Assembly: GCF_004343585.1 (NCBI RefSeq)
Contig: NZ_SLYW01000005.1
Span: 1 to 64,000, forward strand
DNA: 64,000 nucleotides
Direction: 5' to 3'
Source: Neorhizobium sp. JUb45
GTDB lineage: Bacteria > Pseudomonadota > Alphaproteobacteria > Rhizobiales > Rhizobiaceae
Shown: piece after piece, positions 9,915-19,733 of the stretch
Layout of the letters: the number at the start of each line of letters is the position of its first letter
Numbering within the stretch: position 1 is the first letter of the stretch
Position numbers and translations under genes: made by a program
The notes under the pieces: generated by a model
The model's input: only the letters and a program-made list of their open reading frames with translations
Told to the model about the DNA's origin: nothing
The model's database searches: none

Positions 9915-10298
9915 GGCGTACTCCACACAGACTGTGATCGCGGAACTACAGACGTTAGTTGAAGGTTTTGTGTCTGGATAACCGCTGTTGGCGCAAAGCT
10001 GCCCATGTGACGGGATCGAGCAAGGTTCCAACGCGTGCTTTCATCGACTATCGTCGGGAAAGGCGTGGGGGAGTGGTTTATCGCGGGCGGGCGCGCTGCA
10101 GGCCCCGCTCCGTTTTTTTGGGCTCGCGCAGGTTCGGATCCTGTCGCCTTATCAATTCGCCTTCCTGCGTTACGGCTGTTTTACCTCAGCAAGACCACCA
10201 TGGCGGCAAATCTGCCTCCCCTGCCCCCCAAACTCACCCAAAAACGAAAAAAGCCGCCCCAACCGGGACGGCTCTTATTTCAAACCCGGCGAAAAACC
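9915..10298. other. Intergenic region, no gene seen
   Basis: About 380 bases without a supported gene. It holds a T-arm-like hairpin at 10128-10144 (judged not to be a tRNA) and, at its right end, the terminator of the DUF4167 gene. Confidence 0.5.
10246..10273 (-). terminator. Intrinsic terminator of the DUF4167 gene
   Basis: AGCCGCCCC (10252-10260) pairs with GGGACGGCT (10265-10273) around a four-base loop, with one position that is a G-U wobble in the minus-strand RNA. A run of T residues follows on the minus strand (10252-10247). Confidence 0.8.
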
Positions 10299-11249
10299 TT
10301 ATTCGCCGGCAACATCCGCGAGTTCGGCCTTGCTGTCGCCGGCCGTATCGCCTTCGGCACCTTCGGCGGTCTTGCGCGGCTGGCGGCGCGGGCGCGGCGC
10401 GGCGCGGCGGCGCGGCGCAGCCGTCGCTTCGGCCTCTTCCGCGGCCACTTCGGCCGGAACACCTTCGATCACCGGCTGCGGGCCGGTGCCGTCGTCCACG
10501 GCAGCTGCCACGGGCGCCTGAACGCGCGGTTCACGCGGCTCGCGGCGCGGGCGCGGCTGGCGCTCACGGGTCTCGATGCGCGGCTGTTCGTCGGTCTCGG
10601 CAACAGCTGCCACCGTTTCCGGCGCTGCATCCTGCTTGACCGCCTGCACCTGCTCGGCGCCCTCGGCAACATTGCGATCGCCGCGATTGCCGCGGTTGTC
10701 ACGATTGCCGTCGCGTTCGCCGCGCGGCTGCCGGTCGCCACGATCCTGGCGCTCGCCACGGTTATCGCGGTTGCGGTTCTGGTCGCGGTTTTGATCACGT
10801 CCCTGATCACCACGATTGCCCTGTTCGCGCGGCTGCTGGTCGATGACCGGCTGCGCGCCCATGCTGTCGTCGTAATCGTTGCCGTCCATGTCGTCGCCGT
10901 CACGATCGTCCTGACCATTATAGTCCTGACGTTCCTGACCCTGGAAACGTTCCTGCATCTGCGCCTGTGCAGCAGCAATGATGCGATAATAATGCTCGGC
11001 ATGCTGCAGGTAGTTTTCTGCAATGACCCGGTCGCCGGAGCTCTGGGCGTCGCGCGCAAGTGTCGCATATTTTTCTGCGATATGCTGCGCCGTGCCACGG
11101 ATCTTCACGTCGGGACCGGAGCTGTCATAAGTACGTGTCAGGGGGTTCTGGCCCTTGCGGTTGAAGTTGTTACCACCACCACCGCCGCCACTGTTGTTGT
11201 TGCTGCCGCGCCCTCGACCACGCTTATTCTGCTGTTGTCCTGGCCTCAT
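10299..11249 (-). CDS. DUF4167 domain-containing, low-complexity RNA-binding-like protein
   Basis: 316 residues. The N-terminal DUF4167 region (about 1-100) begins with Arg/Gly/Asn-rich tracts (RGRGRG, a six-Gly run) and continues with the conserved helical block around AQHIAEKYATLARDAQSSGDR. The rest is a disordered tail rich in Arg, Asp, Gln and Asn with repeated NRDNRG/RGDR units, ending in an Ala/Glu/Pro-rich segment. DUF4167 is a marker of alphaproteobacteria of unknown function; RGG-like tracts suggest nucleic-acid binding, which is inference. It lies downstream of prfA-prmC, with its own 338-base leader and a clear terminator. Confidence 0.88.
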   Translation of the reverse strand: MRPGQQQNKRGRGRGSNNNSGGGGGGNNFNRKGQNPLTRTYDSSGPDVKIRGTAQHIAEKYATLARDAQSSGDRVIAENYLQHAEHYYRIIAAAQAQMQERFQGQERQDYNGQDDRDGDDMDGNDYDDSMGAQPVIDQQPREQGNRGDQGRDQNRDQNRNRDNRGERQDRGDRQPRGERDGNRDNRGNRGDRNVAEGAEQVQAVKQDAAPETVAAVAETDEQPRIETRERQPRPRREPREPRVQAPVAAAVDDGTGPQPVIEGVPAEVAAEEAEATAAPRRRAAPRPRRQPRKTAEGAEGDTAGDSKAELADVAGE

Positions 11250-11588
11250 CGATCTTTCACCTGAATTCTCTGTTTTGCTGATAAAAGGGCCACGCTGGCC
11301 GTGCCGGCCACGCGCCGGACCAAGGCTTCACTGGCGGCATGCAGGCGTTATCGCCGTGCTGCTGCATGTGAAGGTCGGTTTGTCTGATCACGCACCGGGA
11401 ATGGCTCAACCCTCGAAGCTCTTCGAAAAAAGCCGAACTCCGGTTGATCTGAACCCGAACGATAACTCGTTCATCCCCAGCTGCCCAATGCGTGATCCGA
11501 ACCTAGCCCGCTTCCCGCGGAATTCCAAGCCTTTTCTTTCGCTTGTGCAAAACGCGCTAAGTCTCGCACAAGCTTTGTTATTCGGCTG
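11250..11588. other. Leader region upstream of the DUF4167 gene, no gene seen
   Basis: A 339-base gap between prmC and the DUF4167 gene, both on the minus strand. No supported frame or clear terminator. It probably contains the DUF4167 promoter and 5' leader. Confidence 0.4.
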
Positions 11589-12473
11589 TCATGCTTTTGC
11601 TTGGATGTCACCATGCAACGCGTCGCGCAACACCAGAACACGGTCGTTTCCGCCGTAATCACGCAATGCTTCGATCAACGCAAAACCCTGTGCCTTGAAA
11701 ATCTCGGTGACCGTTTCCTTCTGGTCATAACCGATTTCCAGACCGATCAGTCCGTCCGGCTCAAGGAAGCCGCGGGCACCGTCTGCTATGTCGCGATAGG
11801 CATCCAGCCCGTCCGGGCCGCCATCCAATGCTGCGGCGGGATCGAAATCTCGAACATCCGGCGCCAGCTCGGGAATTACATCCGTGCATATATAGGGAGG
11901 ATTTGACACGATTATGTCGAAACGTCCCTCAATAGTGTCGAACCAGCGGCTTTCCTTTGGCTGAAACCGGTCCTGCACCCCATTGAGGTGGGCGTTGGCT
12001 GCAGCCGTATCAAGGGCGTCGCGCGAAATATCGCTGCCGACAGCCGTTAATTGCGGCAGGGCTTTCGCCAGCGCCAGCGCGATCGCGCCGGTGCCGGTGC
12101 CCATATCGAGCAGCCGCACCCCGCCCTTTTGCGCCGCGATCGCCTGCGCATGTGGCAGCATCGCCTCCACCAGCGTTTCGGTGTCGGGTCGCGGTTCCAG
12201 CGTCTCTTTCGAGAGCTTCAGGTTCAGCCCGTGAAATTCGCGAAACCCCAGAATGCGGTGCACCGGCTCGTTTCGCACCCGCCGGTCGATCGCATCGGCA
12301 ATCTTTGCCGTCTCGGCCAGCGTCAGCAGCCGGTCGCCGCCGGTAAACACCTGCGTGTTCGAAAGTCCCAAAAGACCGCCGATCAGGTAACGCGCCTCGA
12401 AGGCGGCGTCTGTCAGACCCGCCTCGGCAAACCGCCCCTTGGCGGCCATCACCGCCTCAGCCAGGTTTTTCAT
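11589..12473 (-). CDS. prmC: Peptide chain release factor N5-glutamine methyltransferase PrmC
   Basis: Methylates the glutamine of the GGQ motif in release factors using S-adenosylmethionine. 294 residues: N-terminal helical domain, then a Rossmann methyltransferase domain with the SAM-binding DMGTGTGAIALAL and the substrate-binding NPPY motif (VSNPPYICTD). It starts 10 bases after the prfA stop codon, so it is almost certainly co-transcribed with its substrate gene. Confidence 0.96.
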   Translation of the reverse strand: MKNLAEAVMAAKGRFAEAGLTDAAFEARYLIGGLLGLSNTQVFTGGDRLLTLAETAKIADAIDRRVRNEPVHRILGFREFHGLNLKLSKETLEPRPDTETLVEAMLPHAQAIAAQKGGVRLLDMGTGTGAIALALAKALPQLTAVGSDISRDALDTAAANAHLNGVQDRFQPKESRWFDTIEGRFDIIVSNPPYICTDVIPELAPDVRDFDPAAALDGGPDGLDAYRDIADGARGFLEPDGLIGLEIGYDQKETVTEIFKAQGFALIEALRDYGGNDRVLVLRDALHGDIQAKA

Positions 12474-12483
12474 CGGGCCATCC

Positions 12484-13566
12484 CTATCCCTGCCGCTCGC
12501 CCAGCTGCGCCAGCTGCCCGGCCTGATAATCGGAAATCAGCGCATCGACCATCTCGTCGATCTCGCCCTCGATCATCCGGTCCAGCTTGTAGAGCGTCAG
12601 GTTGATACGGTGGTCGGTCACCCGCCCCTGCGGAAAGTTGTAGGTGCGGATGCGCTCGGAACGGTCGCCCGATCCCACCTGGCTCTTGCGGTCGGCGGAA
12701 CGCTCGTTGTCGGCCTTCTGGCGCTCCATGTCGTAAAGCCGCGTGCGCAGAACCTGCATCGCCTTGGCGCGGTTCTGGTGCTGCGATTTTTCGGCACTGA
12801 CGACGATGATGCCGGTCGGCAAATGGGTGATACGCACCGCCGAGTCGGTGGTGTTGACGTGCTGACCGCCGGCGCCCGAAGCGCGCATCGTGTCGATGCG
12901 GATGTCGTCGGCCTTGATCTCTATATCGATCTCTTCGGCTTCCGGCATCACTGCAACCGTTGCCGCGGACGTGTGAATACGCCCCTGCGTTTCGGTATCG
13001 GGCACGCGCTGCACGCGGTGCACGCCACTCTCGAATTTCAACTTGGAAAACACGCCGCGGCCGGTGACGTTGGCAATGATTTCCTTGTAGCCGCCCGCTT
13101 CGCCCTCGCTGGCGGAAAGCACTTCCACTCTCCAGCCATGGGTGCTGGCATAACGGTCATACATGCGAAAAAGGTCACCGGCGAAAAGCGCCGCCTCATT
13201 GCCACCGGTACCGGCGCGGATTTCCAGAATGGCGCTGCGCTCGTCGGCGGCATCTTTCGGAAGAAGCAGGATCTGCATCTCCTTCTCCAGCCCCTCGATC
13301 CGCTCCACCGCCTCCGGCAGTTCCATTTCGGCAAGCTCACGCATCTCGCGATCGGTCGTCTTGTCGGACAAAAGCGCGCGCAGGTCCGCCTCCTCCGAAA
13401 CCGCCTTGGAATAATCGCGGATCTTGCGCACCACCGGCTGCAGTTCGGAATATTCGGACGCAAGCTTCACATAGACGTCGGCCGCCGGGCCTTCCGACAT
13501 GCGTGCCTCGATCTCGGCGAACCGGCGTTCCAGTTCGCGCATTTTTTCGACGGGCAGTTTTGCCAA
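12484..13566 (-). CDS. prfA: Peptide chain release factor 1
   Basis: Recognises UAA and UAG stop codons and triggers peptide release. 360 residues, the normal RF1 length. The catalytic GGQ is in [15 protein letters not shown], and the codon-recognition (PxT) region lies upstream. First gene of a prfA-prmC pair; separated from ptsP by 199 bases that hold a palindromic repeat. Confidence 0.97.
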   Translation of the reverse strand: MAKLPVEKMRELERRFAEIEARMSEGPAADVYVKLASEYSELQPVVRKIRDYSKAVSEEADLRALLSDKTTDREMRELAEMELPEAVERIEGLEKEMQILLLPKDAADERSAILEIRAGTGGNEAALFAGDLFRMYDRYASTHGWRVEVLSASEGEAGGYKEIIANVTGRGVFSKLKFESGVHRVQRVPDTETQGRIHTSAATVAVMPEAEEIDIEIKADDIRIDTMRASGAGGQHVNTTDSAVRITHLPTGIIVVSAEKSQHQNRAKAMQVLRTRLYDMERQKADNERSADRKSQVGSGDRSERIRTYNFPQGRVTDHRINLTLYKLDRMIEGEIDEMVDALISDYQAGQLAQLGERQG

Positions 13567-13617
13567 TTAGAAAACTCCAGATATGCCGGCTTACTCTTGG
13601 GCGCCATTTCCTCTGTC

Positions 13618-13712
13618 GTCATCCTCGGGCTTGACCCGAGGATCTAACCACGTAGGAGAGGGCAGCAGATCCTCGGGACACCCTCGGGGTTTAACCCGAG
13701 GGCGAGGATGAC
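13618..13712. repeat. Rhizobial palindromic intergenic repeat (RIME-like)
   Basis: A 95-base element bounded by GTCATCCTCG (13618-13627) and its inverse CGAGGATGAC (13703-13712). It has two internal palindromes: CCTCGGG...CCCGAGG near 13623-13641 and near 13682-13702. Such elements are scattered between genes in Rhizobiaceae; naming it RIME-like is from memory of that class. It sits in the ptsP-prfA gap and could act as a transcript processing or attenuation structure. Confidence 0.75.
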
Positions 13713-13765
13713 GTTGAGAGAGCGTTAGCCCGACCAATAACCGCCCTTCAAGGCTGAAGCCTAGG

Positions 13766-16042
13766 TCAGACGGGAATGTTGTGTTCTGCTGCAAAGCGCA
13801 GCAAAAGCTCGCGCGTCGTTTCGCTCGACAGCGCATGGTCGTCAAGTGCCACGTTCAACGCGTCGGCCAGCTTTGCGGCATCCAGCCCCAGAAGCATCGC
13901 CTTGACCGGGCCGATCGCGGTCGGCGACATCGATACCGAACGGAAGCCGAGCCCGATCAGCGCCATCGCCGAAAGCGGTCGTCCGGCCATCTCGCCGCAC
14001 AGCGTCACCGGCGTATTGTTGCGCTCGCCGGCCCGCACGATATCGCGCAACACCCGCAGGAACGGTTTTCCGAGATTGTCGAACCGGTCGGAGACCCGCG
14101 AATTGCCGCGGTCCACCGCCATCGTATACTGGAACAGGTCGTTGGACCCGACGGAGATGAAATCCACCGCTGCCATCAGCTCATCGAGCTGCCACATCAG
14201 CGACGGCACTTCCAGCATTGCCCCGAACTGCAGCTTTTTCGGCAGCGCATGCCCATGTTTGGAAAGATATTGCACTTCCTTGAGAAGCAGCTCGCGCACG
14301 GCATGGATCTCGGAAACTTCCGTCACCATCGGCACCATCATCTTCAGTTCGGCGCCGGCGGACGCACGCAGCAGCGCACGCAACTGCGTGCGCAACAGCC
14401 CCGGACGGTCAAGCGAAAGCCGAATGGCGCGCCAGCCCAAAGCCGGATTTTCTTCCTCATGCGCGCGGAAATACGGCACCACCTTGTCGCCGCCGATATC
14501 GAGCGTGCGGAACGTCACCTGACGCCCGGCCGCCTGTTTCAAAACGGCGCGATAAAACGCTTCCTGTTCCTCCAGCTTCGGCATGGTGGAGGCAATCATG
14601 AACTGCAGTTCGGTGCGGAACAGGCCGATGCCCTCGGCACCCGATTCGGCAAGCTGCGGCAGATCCACCATCAGGCCGGCATTCATCTGCAGGCCGATGC
14701 GTTTGCCGTCGCGCGTCACCGGCTCGACATTGCGCAGCGCCCGGAACTGTTCCTGCCGCTTGGCGCGCAGTTTCACCTTTTCGGCGTAGGCGTTCTGCAT
14801 GTCGACCATCGGTCGCACATGCACCTGGCCGTCGTCGCCATCGATGATCACGGCATCGCCGTTTTCGGCCAGCGCCACGACACCGGTCGCCTGGCCGACA
14901 ACCGGAATGCCCATGGCACGCGCGACGATCACCACATGGCTGGTCACGGCACCGTCTTCGAGCACGAGGCCGCGCAGGCTCTGGCGCGGATAGTCGAGCA
15001 GTTCGGCGGCGCCCATGGCGCGCGCCAGAACGATCGCATCGTTCGGGAAACCGTTTTCGAAATCGCGGCCGGCAAAACCGGTCAACTGGCGCAGCAGCCG
15101 GTTGGCGAGATCGTCGAAATCGTGCATGCGCTCGCGAAGATAAGGGTCGGTCAGGCGCATCATCCGCGCCTTGGTGTCGCTCTGCACCTTTTCGACAGCC
15201 GCTTCGGCGGTCAGGCCATTGCGGATCGCCTCTTCCATGCGCCGCACCCAACCCTGGTCGTGGGCGAACATGCGAAACGCTTCCAGAACCTCACGGTGCT
15301 CGCCTTCCTGGCTCACATCACGACGCTGCAGCATGTCGTCGATGGAAATGCGCAACGAGCCGAGCGCCTCGACAAGACGGGTGATTTCCTTGTCGGCATC
15401 CTCGTTCAAAAGATTGGTCACGACGATGCGCGGCTCATGCAGAACCACGTGGCCGAGACCGATGCCCTCATTATAGCCGTCGCCATCGATCGACACGGCG
15501 CGTGTCAGATCGAGTTCGAGACCGGGGGCCGTAATCTTTTTCAGTTCTCCGGTCGCGATCATCTCGGCGATTACCATTGCAGTCGTCTCGAGCGCTTCCG
15601 TTTCGTCTTCACGGTAATTGCGCTGCGCCTTGTTCTGGACGACGAGAACGCCCAAAGTACGGCCGGCCCGCAAGATAGGAACGCCGAGGAAGGAATGGTA
15701 GATCTCTTCTCCGGTTTCCGGCAGATAGCGGAAAGCCGGATGCGACTGGGCATCGGAGAGGTTGAGAGGCTGCGCCGAAGCGGCAATCGTGCCGACCAGA
15801 CCCTGGCCCATTTTCAGCTGGGCAAGGTGGACGGCATCCTTGTTGAGGCCTTCTGTGGCATACAGTTCCAGCACGCCATCGGAACGCAGGACGTAAACGG
15901 AGCACACCTCCGCAACCACATTGCTGGCAATCTGGCGAACGATACGGTCGAGCCGATCCTGTGGCTCGAGCGGCTCCGCCATCAACTCACGCAGGCGCTT
16001 CAACAGAACCCGCGGACCTGCCGATAGATCTCGCGTCGGCAT
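13766..16042 (-). CDS. ptsP: Phosphoenolpyruvate-protein phosphotransferase PtsP (EI-Ntr)
   Basis: First enzyme of the nitrogen-related PTS: autophosphorylates from PEP and passes phosphate to NPr (PtsO) and EIIA-Ntr (PtsN). Its regulatory outputs include nitrogen, potassium and carbon status. Start at ATG 16042 (MPTRDLSAGPR), giving 758 residues. Order: GAF domain (about 28-165), PEP-utiliser N-terminal domain, swivel domain with the active-site His in TSHVVIVAR near residue 375, and C-terminal PEP-binding barrel with CGEMAGRP. The frame is open to 16093, but that extension lacks a good ribosome site. Confidence 0.95.
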   Translation of the reverse strand: MPTRDLSAGPRVLLKRLRELMAEPLEPQDRLDRIVRQIASNVVAEVCSVYVLRSDGVLELYATEGLNKDAVHLAQLKMGQGLVGTIAASAQPLNLSDAQSHPAFRYLPETGEEIYHSFLGVPILRAGRTLGVLVVQNKAQRNYREDETEALETTAMVIAEMIATGELKKITAPGLELDLTRAVSIDGDGYNEGIGLGHVVLHEPRIVVTNLLNEDADKEITRLVEALGSLRISIDDMLQRRDVSQEGEHREVLEAFRMFAHDQGWVRRMEEAIRNGLTAEAAVEKVQSDTKARMMRLTDPYLRERMHDFDDLANRLLRQLTGFAGRDFENGFPNDAIVLARAMGAAELLDYPRQSLRGLVLEDGAVTSHVVIVARAMGIPVVGQATGVVALAENGDAVIIDGDDGQVHVRPMVDMQNAYAEKVKLRAKRQEQFRALRNVEPVTRDGKRIGLQMNAGLMVDLPQLAESGAEGIGLFRTELQFMIASTMPKLEEQEAFYRAVLKQAAGRQVTFRTLDIGGDKVVPYFRAHEEENPALGWRAIRLSLDRPGLLRTQLRALLRASAGAELKMMVPMVTEVSEIHAVRELLLKEVQYLSKHGHALPKKLQFGAMLEVPSLMWQLDELMAAVDFISVGSNDLFQYTMAVDRGNSRVSDRFDNLGKPFLRVLRDIVRAGERNNTPVTLCGEMAGRPLSAMALIGLGFRSVSMSPTAIGPVKAMLLGLDAAKLADALNVALDDHALSSETTRELLLRFAAEHNIPV

Positions 16043-16121
16043 GCTTGCTCCCGAAAACAGGTACCCCACCCCCGGAAGCAGCCGCGCCCTCAAATGTCAG
16101 GCGCGGCGAACCGGTTCATGA

Positions 16122-17396
16122 TCAATTCTTATCGAGACCGTAAGCGGAATGCAAAGTCCGAACTGCAAGTTCGGAGTAGGCGCCGTCGATCAGGATGGAA
16201 ATCTTGATTTCTGACGTCGTAATGGCCTTGATGTTGATGCTTTTTGCGGCAAGTGCCTTGAAGGCAGTGGCTGCAACGCCCGCATGGCTGCGCATGCCGA
16301 TGCCGATGACCGAAACCTTGGATAGGCCTGATTCGGTCTGGACGACGTCGAAGCCGATCGCGGCCTTGTTTTCGTTCAGAACCTGCATGGCCTTGTCGAC
16401 GTCGCCGGACGGCACGGTGAAGGTCATGTCGGTGCGCGAACCGTCTTCGGAAATGTTCTGCACGATCATGTCGACATTGATATGGGCTTCGGCCAGCGGG
16501 CCGAAGATCGCGGCCGAAACGCCCGGACGGTCGGCGAGCCGGCGCAGCGAGATCTGTGCCTCATCCTTGGCATAGGCGATGCCGGTAACGACTTCCTGTT
16601 CCACGATTTCTTCCTCTGCGCAAATCAACGTACCGGGCGGATTGAGAAGGTCACCCATGCCCGGTGCATCGGGATCTTCGAAACTGGAGCGAACGAAGGT
16701 GCGGACCTTGTGGACCATGGCAAGCTCGACCGAACGAACCTGCAAAACCTTGGAGCCGAGCGAGGCCATTTCGAGCATTTCCTCGAAAGACACCTTTTTC
16801 ATGCGGCGCGCGGCCGGCACGATACGCGGGTCCGTCGTGTAGACGCCATCAACGTCCGTATAGATGTCGCAACGGTCGGCCTTGACGGCAGCGGCGATCG
16901 CAACGGCCGAGGTATCGGAACCGCCGCGGCCGAGCGTGGCGATGCGGTTATCGGGACCAAGTCCCTGGAAACCGGCCACCACGGCCACCTGGCCCTCGCC
17001 CATGCGCTTGATGATATCGGCGCCGTCGATTTCCTCGATGCGGGCGGCACCATGGGCGCTGTCGGTGCGGATCGGAATCTGCCAGCCCTGCCAGGAACGG
17101 GCATTGATGCCCATCGACTGCAAGGCAATCGCCAGAATGCCGGAAGTTACCTGCTCACCTGAAGCCACGATCGCATCATATTCACGCGCGTCATAGAAAG
17201 GTGAAGTGGCGCCCGCCACTTTCGGCATGCCCTGAACCCAGCCGACCAACTCGTTGGTCTTGCCGGACATGGCGGAAACGACGACCGCGACCTCATGGCC
17301 GGCATCGACTTCACGTTTCACATGGCGGGCAACATTGTGGATGCGTTCGAGGTTGGCGACGGACGTGCCGCCGAATTTCATGACAATGCGTGCCAT
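16122..17396 (-). CDS. lysC: Aspartate kinase
   Basis: Phosphorylates L-aspartate, the first step to lysine, threonine, methionine and diaminopimelate. 424 residues: kinase domain starting MARIVMKFGGTSV (KFGGTS is the ATP/aspartate motif) and two C-terminal ACT domains for allosteric feedback, as in lysine/threonine-inhibited LysC. The start at 17396 is preferred because the KFGGTSV strand normally lies within the first ten residues; the frame is open to 17435. Lies 79 bases upstream of ptsP on the same strand. Confidence 0.95.
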   Translation of the reverse strand: MARIVMKFGGTSVANLERIHNVARHVKREVDAGHEVAVVVSAMSGKTNELVGWVQGMPKVAGATSPFYDAREYDAIVASGEQVTSGILAIALQSMGINARSWQGWQIPIRTDSAHGAARIEEIDGADIIKRMGEGQVAVVAGFQGLGPDNRIATLGRGGSDTSAVAIAAAVKADRCDIYTDVDGVYTTDPRIVPAARRMKKVSFEEMLEMASLGSKVLQVRSVELAMVHKVRTFVRSSFEDPDAPGMGDLLNPPGTLICAEEEIVEQEVVTGIAYAKDEAQISLRRLADRPGVSAAIFGPLAEAHINVDMIVQNISEDGSRTDMTFTVPSGDVDKAMQVLNENKAAIGFDVVQTESGLSKVSVIGIGMRSHAGVAATAFKALAAKSINIKAITTSEIKISILIDGAYSELAVRTLHSAYGLDKN

Positions 17397-17607
17397 TTCT
17401 TGACCAATACCACCCGTTCGCGCCCCATATGGCATCGGCTTCGATGCCGGCGGACGCGTCTCCTGTCGAACGGACCTTTTTCAGGGAAAAAAGCCCGAAG
17501 TTGCCGGGTCTCATAGCGAAAAGCCGTCTTCCACGCAATGGTCGCTTCAAGCCAAAGCGGTACGGTTTTGTCATGAATTGTCCAAGTGGCGAAAACACCG
17601 CCCACGA

Positions 17608-17638
17608 AAAAGGGCTGCCCGGCGGAGGCAGCCCTTTT
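17608..17638 (-). terminator. Strong intrinsic terminator
   Basis: A perfect 12-bp stem: AAAAGGGCTGCC (17608-17619) pairs with GGCAGCCCTTTT (17627-17638) around a seven-base loop. It lies just past the SH3-domain gene on the minus strand and can work in both directions, isolating that gene from lysC. Confidence 0.9.
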
Positions 17639-17694
17639 CCCATAAAGCCCTTGGAGGGTCGGAGCGGACGTCAGGGATCGGTATACGATACCGA

Positions 17695-18576
17695 TCAGTT
17701 GTTCTGCGGCATGCCTGGAATGAACACCGGAGCGCGGCCGCGATCCTGAGGCTGCTGGCGGTCATCACCACGCTGTGGCAGGAAACCCTCCGGTATCCCG
17801 TTTCCGGCGTCACCGCGCGGCGGGCCACGGCGGTCATCGCCACGGTCTCCACCGGGAGGAGGACCACGACGGTCGTCACCTTGTTGTGGCGGTCCCCGAC
17901 GATCGTCACCCTGCGGCGGGCCGCGACGGTCATCATTGCCGCGATCCCAGCCGGGCGGCGGGCCACGGCGGTCGTCATTGCCACGATCCCAGTTGCCACC
18001 CCGGTCACGATCCCGGTCTCGTCCCCAATCGCCCGGAGGCGGCCCACGGCGATCATCACCACGGTCCCAGCCCGGAGGCGGACCCGGCGGCGGACCACGG
18101 CGGTCATCACGATCCCAGGCGGGCGGCGGCGGGCGGCGGTCATCCCGCGTCCAGCGCGGCGGCGGTGGTGGCGGACGACGATCCCAGCGGTCGCGATCCC
18201 GATAGAAATCGCGGTCGCGATAATAGCGACCCCAATAATTGTCGACCTCGAAGGTGACGGTCGGAATGCCGAGCGGGCGGTAATATTCCGGCTCCACATA
18301 AACGCGGTTCTGACGATAGGTCGTGCTGATATAGCTGCCCGACACCCAGCCACGGCCACCGGCGAACTGCACGTCGCACCAGTTGACGTTGCTCATGCAG
18401 CCATGAATGGTGATCGGCGCACCAACCGGCACGACGGTTACGGCGGGGTAACCGGTGCTCGGACCGGAGCGCATGTTGACATTAGCGGTGGCATAACCAC
18501 GCGCGGCAGCTTCTGCCAGCGTCGGCGCAACCATCAGCGCACTTGTCGCGGCTGCAGCCAGAATAAATTTCTTCAC
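17695..18576 (-). CDS. Secreted SH3-domain protein with DDRRGPPP-repeat tail
   Basis: 293 residues. Signal peptide (about 1-25, ending AEAAA), one bacterial SH3 domain (about 28-95: NVNMRSGPSTGYP...WCDVQFAGGRGWVSGSYI), then a region rich in Tyr, Arg and Asp, and a long tail of Pro-rich repeats built on WDRGDDRRGPPP. SH3 domains of this type bind cell-wall peptides; the repeat tail suggests a disordered envelope linker. GTG at 18576 is chosen as the start because AAGGAGG lies just upstream and a signal peptide follows at once; ATG 18597 is the alternative. Ends at a strong terminator. Confidence 0.85.
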   Translation of the reverse strand: MKKFILAAAATSALMVAPTLAEAAARGYATANVNMRSGPSTGYPAVTVVPVGAPITIHGCMSNVNWCDVQFAGGRGWVSGSYISTTYRQNRVYVEPEYYRPLGIPTVTFEVDNYWGRYYRDRDFYRDRDRWDRRPPPPPPRWTRDDRRPPPPAWDRDDRRGPPPGPPPGWDRGDDRRGPPPGDWGRDRDRDRGGNWDRGNDDRRGPPPGWDRGNDDRRGPPQGDDRRGPPQQGDDRRGPPPGGDRGDDRRGPPRGDAGNGIPEGFLPQRGDDRQQPQDRGRAPVFIPGMPQNN

Positions 18577-18899
18577 GTGTTCCTCCTTGAAGAACATTGC
18601 CTGATACCTCGGTCGTCCGGACCAGGGGTCGGCACAGTCTGCTAAGATGCGGCAGACAATGCCGAAGACGCACCGATAGTTCCACCATGGCGGTGAACCG
18701 GGCATGAATGCGGCGTTTAGCTGATGTTTAGTCAAGTATTTTGCGGCATTGTAGCATCGCTTCGAAAAACAGCCCGCGCTAACAGCTTACCTCAAAAGCC
18801 GCGACCGGGAATATCCTGCGGCCACCAGCCTCTTGACTTCGCCTGCCTATCAGCCGACTTCAGACACCGAAGCGAAGACCTTGAAGAGAGAATGACACC
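18577..18899. promoter_or_regulatory. Divergent promoter region, SH3 gene / ubiG
   Basis: 323 bases between divergent starts. An AT-rich part near 18718-18765 is the most promoter-like. No RNA gene or operator was recognised. Confidence 0.4.
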
Positions 18900-19646
18900 A
18901 TGAGCGAGCCCGCAAAAACCACCGTCGATCCGAGCCAGGTCGAATGGTTTTCAAAGATGGCCGCCGAGTGGTGGAGCCCGACCGGCAAATTCCGGCCGCT
19001 GCACAAGTTCAATCCCGTCCGCATTTCCTATATCCGCGACCAGATCTGCGCCCATTTCGGCCGCGATCCGCGCGCCCACAAGCCGCTTGAAGGCCTGCGT
19101 ATTCTCGATATCGGCTGCGGCGGCGGCCTTCTGTCGGAACCGATCGCCCGCATGGGCGCCATCGTGGTCGGCGCCGATCCATCGGAAAAGAACATCGGCA
19201 TCGCCTCCACCCACGCCGAACAGACCGGCGTCGAGGTCGATTACCGCGCCGTCACTGCCGAACATCTGGCCGAGACGGGCGAACATTTCGACGTCGTGCT
19301 GAACATGGAAGTCGTCGAGCACGTCGCCGACGTCGAGTTTTTCCTGCGCACCTGCGCCTCGATGGTCAAGCCCGGTGGCCTCATGTTCGTCGCCACCATC
19401 AACCGCACGCTGAAGGCTCGTGCGCTCGCCATTTTCGCCGCCGAAAACGTGCTGCGCTGGCTGCCGCGCGGCACCCACCAGTATGAAAAGCTGGTACGCC
19501 CGGAAGAGATCGAAAAGCCACTGACGGAAGACGGGTTGGAAATCATCCACCGCACCGGCGTGTTCTACAATCTGCTCGGCGACAGCTGGAACCTATCGTC
19601 CGACATGGACGTGAACTACATGCTGCTGGCAAGACGGCCGGGCTGA
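18900..19646 (+). CDS. ubiG: Bifunctional 2-polyprenyl-6-hydroxyphenol methylase / 3-demethylubiquinol 3-O-methyltransferase
   Basis: Catalyses both O-methylations in ubiquinone synthesis. 248 residues; SAM-binding motif [19 protein letters not shown] near residue 68, and the family block [26 protein letters not shown] at the N-terminus. Starts at ATG 18900 after GAGAGAATG-type sequence. Monocistronic and divergent from the SH3 gene. Confidence 0.96.
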   Translation: MSEPAKTTVDPSQVEWFSKMAAEWWSPTGKFRPLHKFNPVRISYIRDQICAHFGRDPRAHKPLEGLRILDIGCGGGLLSEPIARMGAIVVGADPSEKNIGIASTHAEQTGVEVDYRAVTAEHLAETGEHFDVVLNMEVVEHVADVEFFLRTCASMVKPGGLMFVATINRTLKARALAIFAAENVLRWLPRGTHQYEKLVRPEEIEKPLTEDGLEIIHRTGVFYNLLGDSWNLSSDMDVNYMLLARRPG

Positions 19647-19733
19647 AAGATGCCCCCTGAAAAGGGATGATCCTGGCTGGTGGAAACTCTGCTATGATGT
19701 TCCGAGTTTGGGATGCCTGACCGGAAACCTGAG

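Noticed and set aside
10128..10144. tRNA-like T-arm (GCAGG, seven-base loop, CCTGT)
   Set aside because: The loop has G where tRNAs have the near-invariant A58, and no D-arm, anticodon arm or matching acceptor stem could be drawn upstream.
13781..16027. 748-codon open frame antisense to ptsP
   Set aside because: Shadow of ptsP, with low-complexity His/Arg-rich product.
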